Shown here: positions 9,801 through 24,800 of the stretch, one piece after another
How the letters are laid out: each line of letters starts with the position of its first letter
How positions within the stretch are numbered: the first letter of the stretch is position 1
Assembly: GCA_013400975.1 (NCBI GenBank)
Contig: WBMZ01000379.1
Location: 1 to 64,000, forward strand
DNA from: Atrichornis clamosus
Taxonomy: Eukaryota; Chordata; Aves; Passeriformes; Menuridae
Direction of reading: 5' to 3'
Length of the DNA: 64,000 nucleotides
The notes under the pieces: model-generated
Databases searched by the model: none
Told to the model about the DNA's origin: nothing
The model's input: the letters and a program-made list of their open reading frames with translations, nothing else
Program-made: the position numbers and the translations under genes

Positions 9801-12800
9801 ATTTATGTATCTCTGTATTCCAAAACACGCTTTGATGGGGGATGCTTTTTCTTTACTTCAGGTGAAGAGAATTTCAGAATTTGTCTTTTTCATTTAAAGG
9901 GTTGAAAAAAATCTTATATAATTTCCTAGATGTTATATGTTTCATTAGAAAAAATATGTGGTTTTCATTCTTGGACTCTCACAAAGGAATAACAAGTGCA
10001 AATTTGGATTTTCTCCCAGAGAGCTGTAGCAGCAGATAAGTCTATAATGATTCTGATTTAAATTCCTTAATTTTGGTGCTCTTTGCTTGGAAATCCATTT
10101 GCATTACTTGCTTCCTCTTTCTGGCAGACATGTAGCATTACTAAAGAAGCAAACTTATTTCTCAGCTTTCTCTTACTGGAATTTTGAGACTTATGGAGAA
10201 CTTTGATGTTCTGGGGCCAGTGATGCTGAATGGCCCAGCACCTGTGTCTCTGCTATTTCTGTCCCTTCCTTTCCTGATTTAATGTCCATACCAAGACTTT
10301 CATCTGACAGATCAGGCACACTTTCAGACCCCCATCCTGGCAATCCAGGGTATAACATTTCTGCTCTGGAATAACAGAAAATGCAAATATAATATTTACA
10401 GCTTTACCTCTTTTGGTGATAGTATAGAAATGTAATCTTCATATATAAGTCTTGCTTTTTCTTCAATAACTTTCTTGTTCTGTTCCTTCTTTAGATCTTC
10501 ACATGCAAGCCAGAAAAGCAGGTTCTCCTCACTATACTCCGTTCTAAGAAACTCCCTGAAAAGGTTCCTCCCAGCTGGTGTTTTCATCATCTTGTCAAAA
10601 TTCTGAGCCCAAGACAAAATTTCATCTGCAGTAGGGTTTTGGCTGCAAAAGCAAATATCATTACAAATATGCTTCTATTTTTGTAACAGTGTTTTAATAC
10701 ATTCGTCCAAAAATTCTCCTTTCAACTGCAGTTTAGTCCAAAGTGAAAACTGGAAGCAACAGGGCTTCAGCAGTGACAGGGGAATTTTGTTTACTCTTCG
10801 CTTGTGCATCCATTATTATTCCAATATTCATCATATTCCAATAGCCCACTAAATGTGTTTAATGTTATGAGACATGCACTTGACTTTCTTCAAGTTTTCT
10901 GCTAGTGTTCTTAGCCATGTGATTCAAAGACAAGATCCCACAACGGAATTTCTCCCTCTGCAATTAAAGAAGATGTGATTTCAGGAAGCTGGACATTAAG
11001 AGTTTAGATGACACCTGATGTCCCTGCCTGCTTCTGATGGTGACTGTACACGACTTGGTTTAGGAAGAACAAGAAAAACAAAAGCCTCTTGGCAGTCAAG
11101 AGCATACTAATGAGGCCCAACAAAGTAGTAATTCAGAGAGATTTTAAATTAGCATATTTCTCTGTGCTTGTACCTAAGGGTTGCTAAGCTTCCCTCTGGT
11201 GCTATTGACCTGAATGATGATCTATTGGCATGAGATGTGATGGATTTTGCTGGCAAAACTGGAAAGAGAAGAAATGGGGAAAAGTCCTTATTTCCATTTC
11301 CTGAAGGAAACTATTTGAGGCTTTTACCAGTGGATGCAGTGGCTAAGTGATCAGAAGACTAACTTGAGTCACTAATCCATTAATGTACCAATAAAGAGCT
11401 TGAGAAGGTAATTCTCCAAATTACTTAACAGCAATTAAATATAGTTTCAAACTTAATTTGGAGCACTCACCCTTCCTTTCCTGATAAAACACAAGAACCT
11501 TACTAGCTGTTGTCACTAGCTTCTGTGTAATCATGATGCACAATTAGTGACATTTGTCTATATAATTTCTGTTCAAGTCAATTTATCAACTCCTACTCTG
11601 CATGCAAGGCAGACTGGATGACGGGAAGCTATTTGTGATAAATGATAAATAAGAAACATTTTACTATCATTTAAACTATCCTGCAAAGTAATTGTAATTG
11701 AATGAAAAAGTTTAAACACAGATTTTAAGGTGAAAAATCCTCTGAGGACTTTGCACTCTCCTCTGAGGAGAGTGCAAAAGACCTGCTGAGGTGGACGGAG
11801 CTAACAAACAACCTGTGCTCTCTTATTGCCTGTTGGGAAGCTCTCTTCACTATAGTATTTTGTGAAAATTTATGACATTGTCTTCTCATAAAAGACCATG
11901 ATTAGCAATGCAGACAATGAGTTTGGGTTGTTTTTACCATCAGATACATCCTTTAAAGTTTTAATTTGCTTTTTATGGGATTGGAGGACTCAGGGCCTCT
12001 GATAGGTTAACATTTTTCCCCACACAATAAACATGGGCCCAAGCTTTAGACAGAAATAGAAGCTCAGACTTTCAGTGCGTTTAACCCCATTTCCAGATAC
12101 ATGCTTTTTGGTTAATTCCAGTGAAACCATAGTTCAAGCTGTTTTATGAAAGGTAGTCATGTTAAAAATCTGATCATGAAGTATGCTTGTGCCCATTAGT
12201 TTTTCTTCTTGTCTGGATAAACAGAAGAAAATGATCTTACAAGTAGCAGAGGTTTCTTATAGAGACCCACATATGGAACCATTCATGCACCTTCCATTCC
12301 TCCCCACAATTCTTTCCCACAAATAAGAAACTAAGCCTGACTTAACAAATGTCTCTGCTGTCATTTTATTCTTAGGACAGATTTTGCTTCCTTTTGTGTA
12401 GAACTTTTTTGAGGAAAAGCAATTAAAAGGATATTCCCAAAGAATTAAACCCAAAGCAATTCTTGATAATAGTTAAAGACAAATTAAAACACTTATTAGA
12501 CAACAGTTTGTCCAACTTACCATTCTTCTATTACTTGGATACTCTCCAGTTTGGTCGTATGTGTTGGCCTTCCTGCATTTTCTCCTCTATCTTCATTCCT
12601 AACAGTGAGGCTGCAATGTAGTATAACACTTTATTTTGTCTAGAGAAAGTTAATTTAAAGCAATGACTACAGTAATGCAAACTTTTAAAAGATACAGACC
12701 TATATAAAGGGTCATTTTTTACTCTTGCCACTAAAATTTTGGAGAAAATATTTTATATTGACTTTTCCCCTGAACTCTGATGAATATTAAATTATAGTCG

Positions 12801-15800
12801 CTATTAGCACATCAAATTTTTTAGAAACTCACAGTTTATCCAATAAAAGATGGGCAAATAATTAGAGATCACTTTTGGAGTGATTTCACTTAGTAAACTG
12901 AGAATACTAGTACCAATATTAGTAGGGGGGATATGAATATCTGAACTGGACATTGATGGGACTTTGATGCCCCACCAGTTCTGGACAGTTTTTCATTCTT
13001 TATGAATGTTCCCTTTTCTCTCTCCAGGATACAGTGACAGTAGATGGCTCAGATACAGAACTTAGCATGTGGCAGCTCCTTATGATTTCCTCTTCTGACC
13101 TAAATTTGTTTTCCATTCCAGAAAGCAAAAACTGGCCTTTGAGCAGAAAGGCATCCATTACCCTCATATCACCACAAGCAAGGAAGACTTCCTTTATGTA
13201 AGGATGTTTTTAAATTTTTTTTTGTTCTTTCTTTGAGCTGCTAACTAGAATCACTTATTTTTCTGCAAATATATTTTAAATCAGATTTGCTGTAGTGGTA
13301 GAGACCTCCTCTGTGCATGTTCTGTGTGAATGTTCTGGAACATCGTATTGCCAACAAAAATACAATTCCTGATAACTACCAAAATAAAGCACATTTTGAG
13401 TGACAGATATTCATACAGAAAACCTGGTTCTGATAAGTAAGCTTAAGAACTGGAACATAGTAAGGAGATGGAGATTTCCCTTTATCAGGTGTTCCCTGTG
13501 TCCACTTGAAAGAAAACAAGCAACCAAGCAAAAAATCCCCCTCCCAATCCCAAGAGCTCATATTTGGATATTAAGTATTCACCATAGAAGGATGCTCTCA
13601 GTCACCCTAAGAGTTGCTACAAAAATATGTTGGTAGCATAAAGCTTCTCCCTCCCCCACTAATCTGAATAACTCCTGCTCAGCTCTAAGAAGAAATCCCA
13701 GCTTTGATACACTTTTAGCATAAATAACCTTTCTTTCTAGGCTCTCTGCATTTCTGAGTTTCTTCAACATTTTTTTCAAGCATTTGGCAGAGCTAATAGG
13801 TGTTCTCAAATACTCTTCTGAAAACTGGAAGTTTAAGCTCCCAGGTAAAGCAGAGCACATATTAAGACTTAAACATTACAAAGACGTACACTTTCAAACG
13901 AAGCTCTTTGATACTGGTTGCTCCTTCACTTACCTGCCAAGACCTTAGTTCAGGCCCTTGGTCCTGCTTCCCCTGTTACAGCGTAGGAATGCAGCTCCAG
14001 TGCTGCTAAGGTTGTTAGGGTGTCATCAACTGCTGCAGGAGAAACAACACATCCTGAACTCTAGGGTTGGCAGGTAAAAAGCCTTTCCGTCTCCTCTGAC
14101 CTGTTGTTTGTCAGTCTACAGAGGGAGCACCCAGGAGAAACAATAGGAGTTTCGTATACAGGAGGAGGAAATAAAAGGGACCATCCACTTTCTTTCTGTC
14201 TTGTAATCTTTAAGTCCACACATGTAACTGCTTAGGGTCACCTTGCATCTGGCCAAAGCACAAAGATGAGGTGAGGGAGAAGCAGGGAAGGCACAAAGCT
14301 TCTCTATCTCCCTCCCTCTTTCCCTCCTTTGGAGTCCATAGGTGGAGCAGCATTTGTCTTCTCTGCTGGGTGCAGAGAACTGAGTGTCCTTTGGTTCCAT
14401 GGAAGAACAACACCATGGAAGGAGGAAACAGCTTGTGTAGGTTGCGAATGCAACAGGGTGTGCATTCAAGTCTGTCTAAAAGAGAATCCTGCCTATTTTT
14501 CTTCCTCCACCACATGAGCAGCAGCTAAGCTGTATGAGATAATTTACTTGTTGGGCAGTAAATGTCCAAGGTTTGGATACAGAGTCTTACTGAAGTAGAA
14601 AGTGACTCATCTGAGAGCAGTCAGCCTCCACAGCTAATTTAATTTATTGTCTGGGATCAAGTACTGTTTGTTTTGCTCATGCAAAGTCTACGCTAGATGG
14701 GAAAACCATCATGGGTTGATGAAGGGGGAACAGTGAGTAGTGAAGTAGTGAGTGGTCACTAAGAGAAATAGGAAAACAGACAAGAAAGTCATGTTGACTT
14801 AATTGCACTTTTTTTTTTTTAATCAAAGAAGTGGCTGATAGGCATTATGCACTTTGATTTTCTACAAGAAAAATAAATAATAATAATTTTAAAAATTTCA
14901 ATAGAAACTTCAGATTGTGGGCCTGGAATGTAGCGTACCAGTTTTCTGGTATCTATACCAGAGTGACAATGCAAGGTACACACTTGGCCCTGATTCTTTC
15001 ATCTCACCATTCATATCTGGAGTTTAATTGCTGAAGTTAGTCAGAGCTGCAAAATAGAGAACACTCCAAAGACAGAAGTGTTACACTGGGTTGGAACACT
15101 TTCTTAAGTTTGGGTATTGCATTTAAAACTGTGCTAAATTTATAATGCATCTAAATACTGCATTATGTTTCCAGTGACAAACACTAGCACTACATTTCAA
15201 CTTTTATTTATCTACATCTGTCAAGGCTAGAGTTCCATTGGATACGTTATTTTTGGTATGCTTCTCCTGTGAATGCAACCATCATTTTTATACTGAAGTA
15301 CATTCAATTCAGCCATGTTCTGTTTCCACTCAAGGAACACTCACTGGTTTCATGTTCTCTTAGGAAAAAAAAATTACGTTATTTACACATTTGTGACTGC
15401 AAAGCTACCTTGAAAGCAGCCTTTAAATAACTGATCACAATAACAGATTGCTACCTTTTAACTTGAAATAACAACATGGCACTGCTGTTTCCTAGGTTGC
15501 TATCTTCAGCTGGAAACACCCTATCTGTTCACACTGCTCTGTGGAATTCAAGCAGTCCACAGCAGCAAAAACATCCTACATACCTGGGGCTGATGTCCTT
15601 GATACACTAATCCATCACTGAAGCTAGCTGATTGTGTCAGAAGAATTACGTTTTATACTGTAAAACTAAACAGACTAAAATTAACAGGCTAAAGATTAAC
15701 GAAGATTACTTAGTAAGGCTTTAAGAAGAGGAAATTGCTTATATGCCTTATCAAAAAGTAGTTAAATGAAAGGGAGATGTTCTAGAGAGACATCTGATGC

Positions 15801-18800
15801 AAACTAACACCTATGGTGCTACTATAATTTATTAGTTGGAATACACCCAGGAAATATCTTTAACATTTAGAGATGCAAATTACCCACAGTAAAAGCACAA
15901 CAAAACTACTAATGCCTTAAAAAGGTAGAGTTTGGGATGTCTAAAAGCAGATTTTAAATGGAAAGCACAAACATGGGTTTGTTTTCTGTGCCTATGGAAG
16001 GTTTGTTTTGCCCATTTTTATGCTGATTTTATTGCTCTGGAGACTATGGTAAAAAGTACTTCAGTGGCCTGAGTTCAGTGTGCCTTGCAAATATATTTTG
16101 GGTTCCTGACTGCTACAAAATCAGTATGTTTCTTTAACTACTGCAACAGTATTACTATGAGTAATTTCTGTTTGGAGTGAGTGTATTTCTATTTTGCAAC
16201 TTCACACACTTTATAAGTAAAAAAGTTAATGATCAGGGACTACTTCAATACATATTGAACAAATGACCACAAATAAGCCGGTCCAGGTTCTTAGCTGATG
16301 TGTTTTTGAAGAAATTGTTGGTATTCAGAAGACCAATCTTTATTTATTTAGCTGCTATTATTTGGCTGTTAATATTCAAGTTCAGCAATTAAGTAATTGT
16401 TCTGCTGAGTAATTACTTAGCTAAATCACTATTGCAGTACCCTGGTGCATGAGAAGGTAAAAAACCCAAGCTAATTGGATAAAATCAATTAAAATCAGGA
16501 GAGGTGAACTAATTTAAGAGCAAATATCTCACTGACTCTTCCTCCAGGTGCTTCCAGCTTGTGGTTTAGCCTCTCTGCAAGCTGCATCCCTACTGCTGCA
16601 CTGACCTTCTACTGCCTTTGAGAAACTGAAGGTAATTTGGAGCTTGGACCCGATCTTTCATTCTCTGTATATCCAGTGAACAAGTGGTATTTAATTTCTT
16701 CCTAAGGGTCAGGTTCTCATGTACCAGTAGCCTGAATCTGGTGAATCAGTGAAATTACTGTTATCACTATGGCAAAAAAACCATGCCATTGTGACGTGTC
16801 AAGGTTTATATTCTGCTCATGCATGGCTGACACCAGCTACTATTCACTCAGGTATTTTCTCAGTTTTGTGCTCCATATGCAGTATATCACCACAGGATTT
16901 TATGATTGTCTGACACTGAAGACAATGTGACTATTAAAACCTCTTGCCTCAGTGGTATTTTTTGTGCTTCCATGAAGATAAGGAGTAGAAAACAAACTGG
17001 GACATTGTGAACTACTTTGGTAGGCAATTGGGTGGCCATTCAGGAGATCTGTGCTCAATTTCTACTTCTTGGCTGAAGTTTGTAGGCTCTGCCGGGCAGC
17101 CACTGAAGTTTAGGTTGGACCTGTGTACGTCACACCGTAGGGCCATGAGCCCTTGAGCCACCACTGACACAAAAATATTCCTTATTCTAGCCCAAAGGTC
17201 ACACTAAGTCATACATAATCTAAAGGCAGAATTTGGTTTTCACATGAAAATGAATATTCAGTTAAGATTCTCTGGATAACAGATGTTCTGACGTGTTTCC
17301 TTCACTGATCTACCCTTTGAAATAATAAATCTCATTGGCACCACACTTCACCCTATCCTACTCCTAGGAATTTTTATTCTCATCAGATGAAGAGATACGG
17401 TATTTTTATCTTAAAAAAACCACCTCAATTCTCGCCCCTCAAAAAACCCCAAGAGATCAAGATTTAATTGTGATTTTGAAATTCCACTGGTAGATGATGT
17501 AAAATGGACATTCCCCAAAAGTTTTGACAAACACAAGCTGAATTTACCAAATAGATTCAGGTAAGAAATAATTTTTCTCTGCTATCTGAAGGAGGTAAAG
17601 CCTTTAAGCAAACAAATTACTGCATATCAAAACAAGAACATGTGATTAGTGCATTTTCCTGGAGTGGGGTGAAGGTGGGTTTGAAAACTCTGAAACAAAG
17701 GTGGGCACCTGTACTAAATCTTTTACCAGCTGGGTAAATACCTTCACTCTGCACATCAAAGTGGGTGTGCTCCTGCTGATCTCCATGCTTACCGATTCCT
17801 TTACTTTTACTACGAGTGTCTGGCTTAAAACTTGCTACATGAACAGAAATATTTTTTTTCTGGTTTTAATTCAGATGCAGGAAAAGTTCATGCTAGTATC
17901 TTTTTCATTTTTGATTGTGGTTCAACTCTGCTGATACTGTCTTCAACACTGTGGTTCAACAGACAGTCATTGAAAACTCAATTGTTTGCACAGTTCTACT
18001 CAGAAGCTCACTTCTAAATGCTGAGGCATGCTCTGTTAGATGGCAGAGATAGATGTGGTTCCCATATCCCATATGCTCTACGATAATGCAAAAGGCAACT
18101 ATACTGGCACTCTTTAATTTCTTTTATGAAACCTTATTTATCTTAGACTGAAAATTATTTTCTGATGCTTTGGTTTTTTTCTGACAGCTGGAATATTTAA
18201 GATTCATGTCATTGAACACTAGTCAGGGCCATGTTTGTTTATTAACAGAGGAGAATGATTTTGCTACACTGTGCAAAGCAATAATAATGAAAAATAACTG
18301 CAATATTATTGTGATCCATTCATAAAGAACAATACAGCTATGTTAATCTCAAATTACTGTCTTCTGTCTCCATTTTAATGTCACAAAAATAGGCATCCAT
18401 GAGAATGAAATGTTACATGAACAGTAATATCCAAGGATAATATTTTTTTGTAAGCTGAGTAAAGGGTAAAAAACTTGCTTCTATGAAAGTTAGAAAAAGA
18501 ATTCACTTTTTTTTTTACAATAAGTGAGTAATATCCAGAATAATTATTCTGAGAAAAACTAGAGCTAGGTTCATTATTTTTATGAAGACGTGATGCCTTG
18601 CGCTAGACATTTTCACAGATTCAGATAAACTTGCATTATATCCTTCAGGCCCCTGTCTGTATTAGAGAGAAAGGGGATGTACCTCTTATCTGACCTCTGA
18701 GAGTTTATGTCCTTGGAAGAATAGCAAGGCAGACTAAAGCTCTACAACTGTTGCAATAATACCAGTATATTCAAAACCTCAGGCAAATCTGTGGTATTAA

Positions 18801-21800
18801 ATGAATTCTAGGGCAGAGGCTCGTGTGGACATTTGGAGGTCTGCAAGGTGAATATAAGTGATGTGTAATAAATTTGTTATTCCCATATGTCTACACTGGT
18901 AGTCTGTGAGAGACTTTGAAAGGGAATTGTGGTCAAGAATCTTTGGAATCATTTACTTAAACTGATCAGGATCTGGTCTTAACTCAGTCAGCAGAACATC
19001 ACAATTTTTTTTAAAAGAGGAAACAAGTAAAAAAAATATGAAGGATTCTTTTGTTATTAGTGTCCATCCTAGTTCTTCAACAAGATAGTGATTTACAGAT
19101 CTTCACTGAATTCAGTAAAGAAACATAGGATGTAAAATTTTATACTGAAAACAAGTTAGAAATTTAATGAAAAATAGATACATCCTACTCTGGTAAAAAA
19201 TTGATTGTGTTGTGCTTAAAACTAAATGATGGAGTTTGTGTTTAGCAGACTGACATAGGAAAGCAGTCTGTTGGAGGAAAGCCAACAATTACCATAAGGC
19301 TATAATCAGCCTACTTGGCAGTGTCCACTGAAACTATAAACTCCTTTCAAAAAGTCCAGGTACCTGTGGTGCTAAGTTTCCTGAGTGCCAGAGTTCCATT
19401 TGCCTTAGGTGATAAGATGGTGCAAGAAGCATGTATAATCCCAATTGTTTTTAAAAGAAAAAACCAAATAAGCGTAGATTCCAGCTCAGACTCAGCTGTT
19501 TTAGAGTGGAAAAAAATGTGTTTGCAAGGATAATTTATAAACTTGACATCTGGTTCTGTGAGTCTTACCTCATGCAATCAAAACCTCCTTTTTTTTTTTT
19601 TTTTTAATAATGCAAGTATTTGCAAATATACTGTCCTGGAGATTTTGTATTACAGTTAAAGCCCCTCCAATACTTCAAAGCTTCAGGTGAGGGGTGAAAT
19701 GTGGAGTCACAAAACTCCCAGCTCGTTGTTCAGCTTACACTGTGGTCTCATTGTTTTGGTATGTAATTATAAAAGCTGCAGTGAAAACTGATTTTTGTTC
19801 TCATAGGTCACAAAAAGTAAGAAAAAATGAAATAAGTGATAAAAACAAATGCTTTGTCTCTTCCAATGGATAGAAAACAATTTTTTTCTTTACAATTTTT
19901 CATGGTGGTATTTTTCCCCTTGATTCAATTTGCTCTGTTGTAGTGTGGTGCAGTTAATATTCTCCCCTTTTTTTTCGTCTCTGTTTGAAGAGAATACAGC
20001 TGAGAAACACTCTGTAAGAGATGGTTGGGCACTTGCGTGTGCCATGAACGTGCTTTCAATGGAAAAGCTTAGGATCCTCTGCTCAGAATCCAGTAATAGT
20101 AAATGCAGGCAGACTTCTGGCTCCCACATGCATATTTCTGCATACCATAAATCCTGTGGGTCAAGTGAGAGCTCAGGGTGTAAATTTACTGGTCTGATTT
20201 TTGCCACCTGGGATGGGTGCAGAAGCTGTTTCACAGGCCCTTCCACTGGGGTTTTTTGCATAATGCAGCTGACTGGAACTGAGTTGGTGATTTGCACAGA
20301 TTTGACAGTTAAAATTCATTTACTTCTGAATTGGATTTCTAACAAAGGACTATTTGTGGAAAAGTTTAATGACATTTCTTAATTGGCTTTGATGGTTTTA
20401 AAAATAATTATCATAACAATTTGAAATGAAATAATCCGTTGTCTTGGTTTTAGTCATTGTTGGTTACCATTATCCTAACTAGTCTTTTGTGAGTAATTCT
20501 AGCTAATGTAATAAAATAATAGATTTAAAGGAAATATTGTGCTAAACTTTAAGAAGCTCTTTAGAAAAATTGCATTCTGTCATAGTAGATGTTTTTTCCA
20601 GCAGGCTTTCTGACTACAAGAAAAGAGTAGGCTTTCTGATTACAAGAAAAGAGATTTTCTATTAAGAAAACAGCTCATTGGGAAATCCAGCAGCTGTAAC
20701 TCTTAATTTCTTGATACATGGAGTATTTATTAGAGCCTCCTCTCTCAGCGTCCTGCAAACAGCACCTCCACCTTTCACTCAGAATCACATTTATATGAAG
20801 AACTGTGGAGAGAAGTGTGAAGAACAACGTCTTACAGCATCAAAATCCTAAAGCACATCAAAAACTGCATTTGTTTCTTGTATTTGAGGTATCCTCGCTT
20901 CCCTAAAACAGTCTAGAGGTTTCTAGAAGAGTAGCATTGATGGTATGGTTGTGGAGTGTGTGGACACAGAGATGTAGTCAAAACTCCCTGTGCCTACACA
21001 TGGGTATCTTGGCCCGTTCACTGCCATATTTCTGACATCGATGCTGTAGCAGCCATCCAGGGGTAAATGAAAGAATCACAGCCCATTCTCCTGTCTTTGT
21101 TCCGTAGTGCTGCACTTGCAGTGCTATTTAGATGTTTCTGTGTGAAGGAATAGCTTCTAGCCCTGTGAGATATTTAAGAGTTTAGAAAGAAATACACTTT
21201 AAAATATTACAGATGAGTGGAGTTCTACCTTTCTTCCTTGAGAAAACCTGGACTACGTTCCGTGGGTTCTTTTGTTCAAAGGCTTATGCTAATGCCAGCT
21301 CATCTACGTTCAGAATTGTGAACTTTCATATGAAAAATAAGAAACTTCTCAGTTCATCTGAGATTGTATTTTTCTGCCATATTTTGAATGTGGAGGAGAG
21401 TGGGTTCAATTTCTTACTGCTTTTCAATTGCTTTCTTACTACAGTGCTAGTAGTAAGCTAGTAGTAAGCTAGACTTTGACCAATTCAGCCTAATTGGTCA
21501 AAGTCATTACAGATTCAACCACAAGTCACAAAAGAAAAAGGAGATTGATGGAAATCACAGTTTAAGATATCTGAAGCACCTCAGGCTATTAAGGTCTAAT
21601 CAGTTAAGACATTTACCTCTGTCCTGATAGTCTTATGTTGTGCTATTCCTCAGTTTAAGTAAAAGCAGAATTGAACCCAAGTGATCTACTGCTTAAGAGT
21701 ATAATCATCTCTGTTAATGGGAAGTCTTGGCCAAGATTTTAGAGTTTATGTAAGATCATTATATAAGGTTTTATTAAACTGCATCCCACATGCCACCATG

Positions 21801-24800
21801 AAGGTGGATCATCCTTACTGAAATATGAATGCTAAACTAAAGTCATAGAGGGATGTGCTCAGTAAAGCAGGTACTTTAAAAGGTTTTAGCAAATCTGCAG
21901 TGTTTCACTCTCTTCCCTTTCCTGTATATTGAATGTTTTAAAATGGAGTAGATCTAAAATCTGGTAACCTTTTCTCTTCACAAGGGACAGTCAGAAGCCA
22001 TGAGCTGCATTTTCCTGCTGCATTTTCAAAAAAAGTTGAATTTAATATACATTTGGCAGACAAATTGTCAAATTTGTCCAAACTACATTTTCCTTTTGAA
22101 CCCCATGAAAAATTTGAAACCAAAGCTTTGTAGAATCAAAAATCCATGTTAATACATCTTCCATCATAGATTGCTATTTGCAATGTGATTTTTGATGTAA
22201 TTTTTATACTGATTCTTTCTTCTTTTAGAAAAATGTTCAAATGTGGATTTGTAGTGGAAAAACTAACCTGATGGAAAGCCCTTGAGAAAAGGGACATTCT
22301 CCTAAAATACCACAAAAATATCCAGAAATGTTTAGCAAACATTTAAGATCTGAGTTTCAGTCTTGCACTGAGTTCAGCGTTTTCTGATGTTCAGAGGGAA
22401 CCTCCTGTGTTACAGCTTGTTTCCCTTGCCTCTGGTCCCGTCACTGGTTGCCACTGAAGAGAGCCTGGCTCCATCTTTGCTCACTCGTTTCAGGTATTTA
22501 TACATATTGATAAGATCCTTCTGAGCCTTCCCTTCTCCAAGTGGAACAATGTCAGCTCTCTCAGCCTTTCCTCACGGGAGAGGTGCTCCAGTCCCTTAAT
22601 CATTTTAGGGGCCCTTTGCTGGACTCTCCAGTATATCCAGGGCTCTTGCAATGAAGAGCCCAGAACTGGATATAATGCTCCAGGCATGGCCATAGTGCCA
22701 CAAACAACATATTTTAAAAGAGGCTGCAATTGAGGAATATTTTGGGGGAGCTACTTAAAAAAATGCTATTATATTTACATTTCAGGATGACTTCAGGGTG
22801 AAGAAGAGAATTGGTCTCAAGGTCAATGGAGGTTAAATGTTACGTGAAAGAAGACTGGCCCTTTTAATGGACAACCTTGCTGAAGTTGTTGTTTTCTTCC
22901 TCTGTTCTTGTGTGACTGATTTAAACTACCGAGCTACAGATATTGCAGCTCAGCAGGAATTCAAAGGCAGATGGAAACGACCGGTGTGCACTGAACTTGA
23001 ACTTCTGAAATAAAGGACAGTAATCTCCCTCAAACTTAGACTAGCACTGAGCAAAATTTGAGAGGAAAGAACTAGCGATTTAAAGCAATCTGACTTTCCT
23101 AAACGCTGTTTTTCTCACAGTATTTTGTTCTTCTGAAAATCTCCAAGAAAATATACTTTCTGCTGGATTTTACTTTAAATAGATTGTATTACTTTTACAT
23201 AATGATAGCCACAACATAAGTAATAACAACTTTTTAGTCCTTTCTAGGATATTTTTTTGAGATTTTTGTTCTCAGACGTGGAAGGTAATTTCCGTACAGG
23301 AAGAAACGCATGGCTTGCCAAAGTTTGCTTGCCAATGACTTCTAGTGGAGTTACTCTAGCTTCTTCCATTACTGTAGAGCTGGTTTCTACTTTAGGCAAT
23401 ATTCAACTCAAGGATGTATTTCTCTTGTCAGGTCACCCAGCAGATCACTAGTCTGGCTGTCAGCTTCATTCCTTCCTTCAGAATAATATTACCATTCATA
23501 TTCCATCTTGTATGATGGATACATTTAATTACTAGACAATCTTCAGTTTCCTTACTCCTGGCTACAGCTATTTTGCAAGCAATTCCTTCATATATTTGAG
23601 ACAATTAAAAGTGACATTTCTGTAGTTTTCAAAGAAACGGAAATTGTATCCCTTGAAAGGGTAGCTGGATGAATAAAAGCCCTCCAAATCACTAGCAAGC
23701 AAGCCTAATGGACTCAATTAATCCTGACAAATGAGCCTAGTCTCAGTTTCTGTAGTAGCTTTTTAAAAAATTATTATATGTTTTCAGATATTAAAATAGC
23801 AGCAACAGTAAGGAATTGAGCCTGAATAGGGTCACTGCTTTGATTCCAAAGACATAGATATAGTTTTGAAATGGGAAGAGATGCCTGGAAACATTCATAC
23901 TAAATTCACATTTTTCTTTTCATAAGGTGTTGTAAAGTACTCCAGAGAAGGAGAGCTGTAGGAAATTGTAAAAGATAATCCCTACCATGAAGTTTATTAA
24001 CACTGTATTTTGTGAAATTAGCCTGGACCAAGTTAGTTTACGCTTACCCACATCACAGTTAAACAAGATGGGAGATCTTCCACTTAGCATCTTTTCAGAT
24101 AACAGACAGGACTGAGACCCTCCGTGCCAGCCTGTGTATATTACAGACATCCGTTTTGTTGGTGCTTGTTTCCAGATTTTGTTAGACAAGGCCCTCAGCT
24201 GGGAAGCACTTTCAGCATGGATGTCAACAAGGACTGAAGTTATCCATTCCTTCATAATGGGTGCTCAGCATCTGTTAGTATGAGGCTCTCGACCAGGGAA
24301 GAACCAGAGCTGCCATCTGGACAAATATGTGTGCTATGGAATTATTAAGGGTGACTAGACAAGAGTTGTATTTCCTTTGCCTTCCTGAATCACATAATGA
24401 ATGTCTGACCCACTTTTCTAGTGAGAGGATCTCCATCTTATAAGTGTTACCTACTAGGGGTCCAGACTAATTTCCATGAAATATTCTCTCATTTTTACTC
24501 TTAAAAGTGCTAGATATTTAGTCCTGTTTTAACTGACATTTTAAACCGATTTGGAATTATACATGGTTAAAAAGTAAACCTATGTAAGATGTAAATTCTG
24601 CTGCTAACAGATTTTAGTAGCCTATTTTTTTTTCCCTTTTGGTTCAGAAATACAGACGGTATTTATTCTTGCAGATAAAATCCCATACCCCCAAATAGGG
24701 TTTCTGCACCTGCCACAGGCCATTGCCTGAGGCTGTGCACTTTGGCAGTGGCCAGATTTCTGACAGGGAGTTAATACTTGCTAACAATTTAACTGTACAG

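Larger units (their letters stand above)
6843..10407 (-). other. RGS17 intron between coding exons 3 and 4
   Basis: This 3.57-kb intron is bounded by GTAAAG and TTCTTCAG. It holds a pentanucleotide microsatellite at 8013, a 34-bp tandem duplication at 9145 and a short antisense signal-peptide-like ORF at 8443-8520. No transposon or RNA gene is recognised. Confidence 0.9.

Noticed and set aside
19890..20382. Overlapping long frames on both strands (135 and 150 codons)
   Set aside because: No recognisable domain, no repeat family and no splice or start context. Frames this long are expected by chance in 64 kb.
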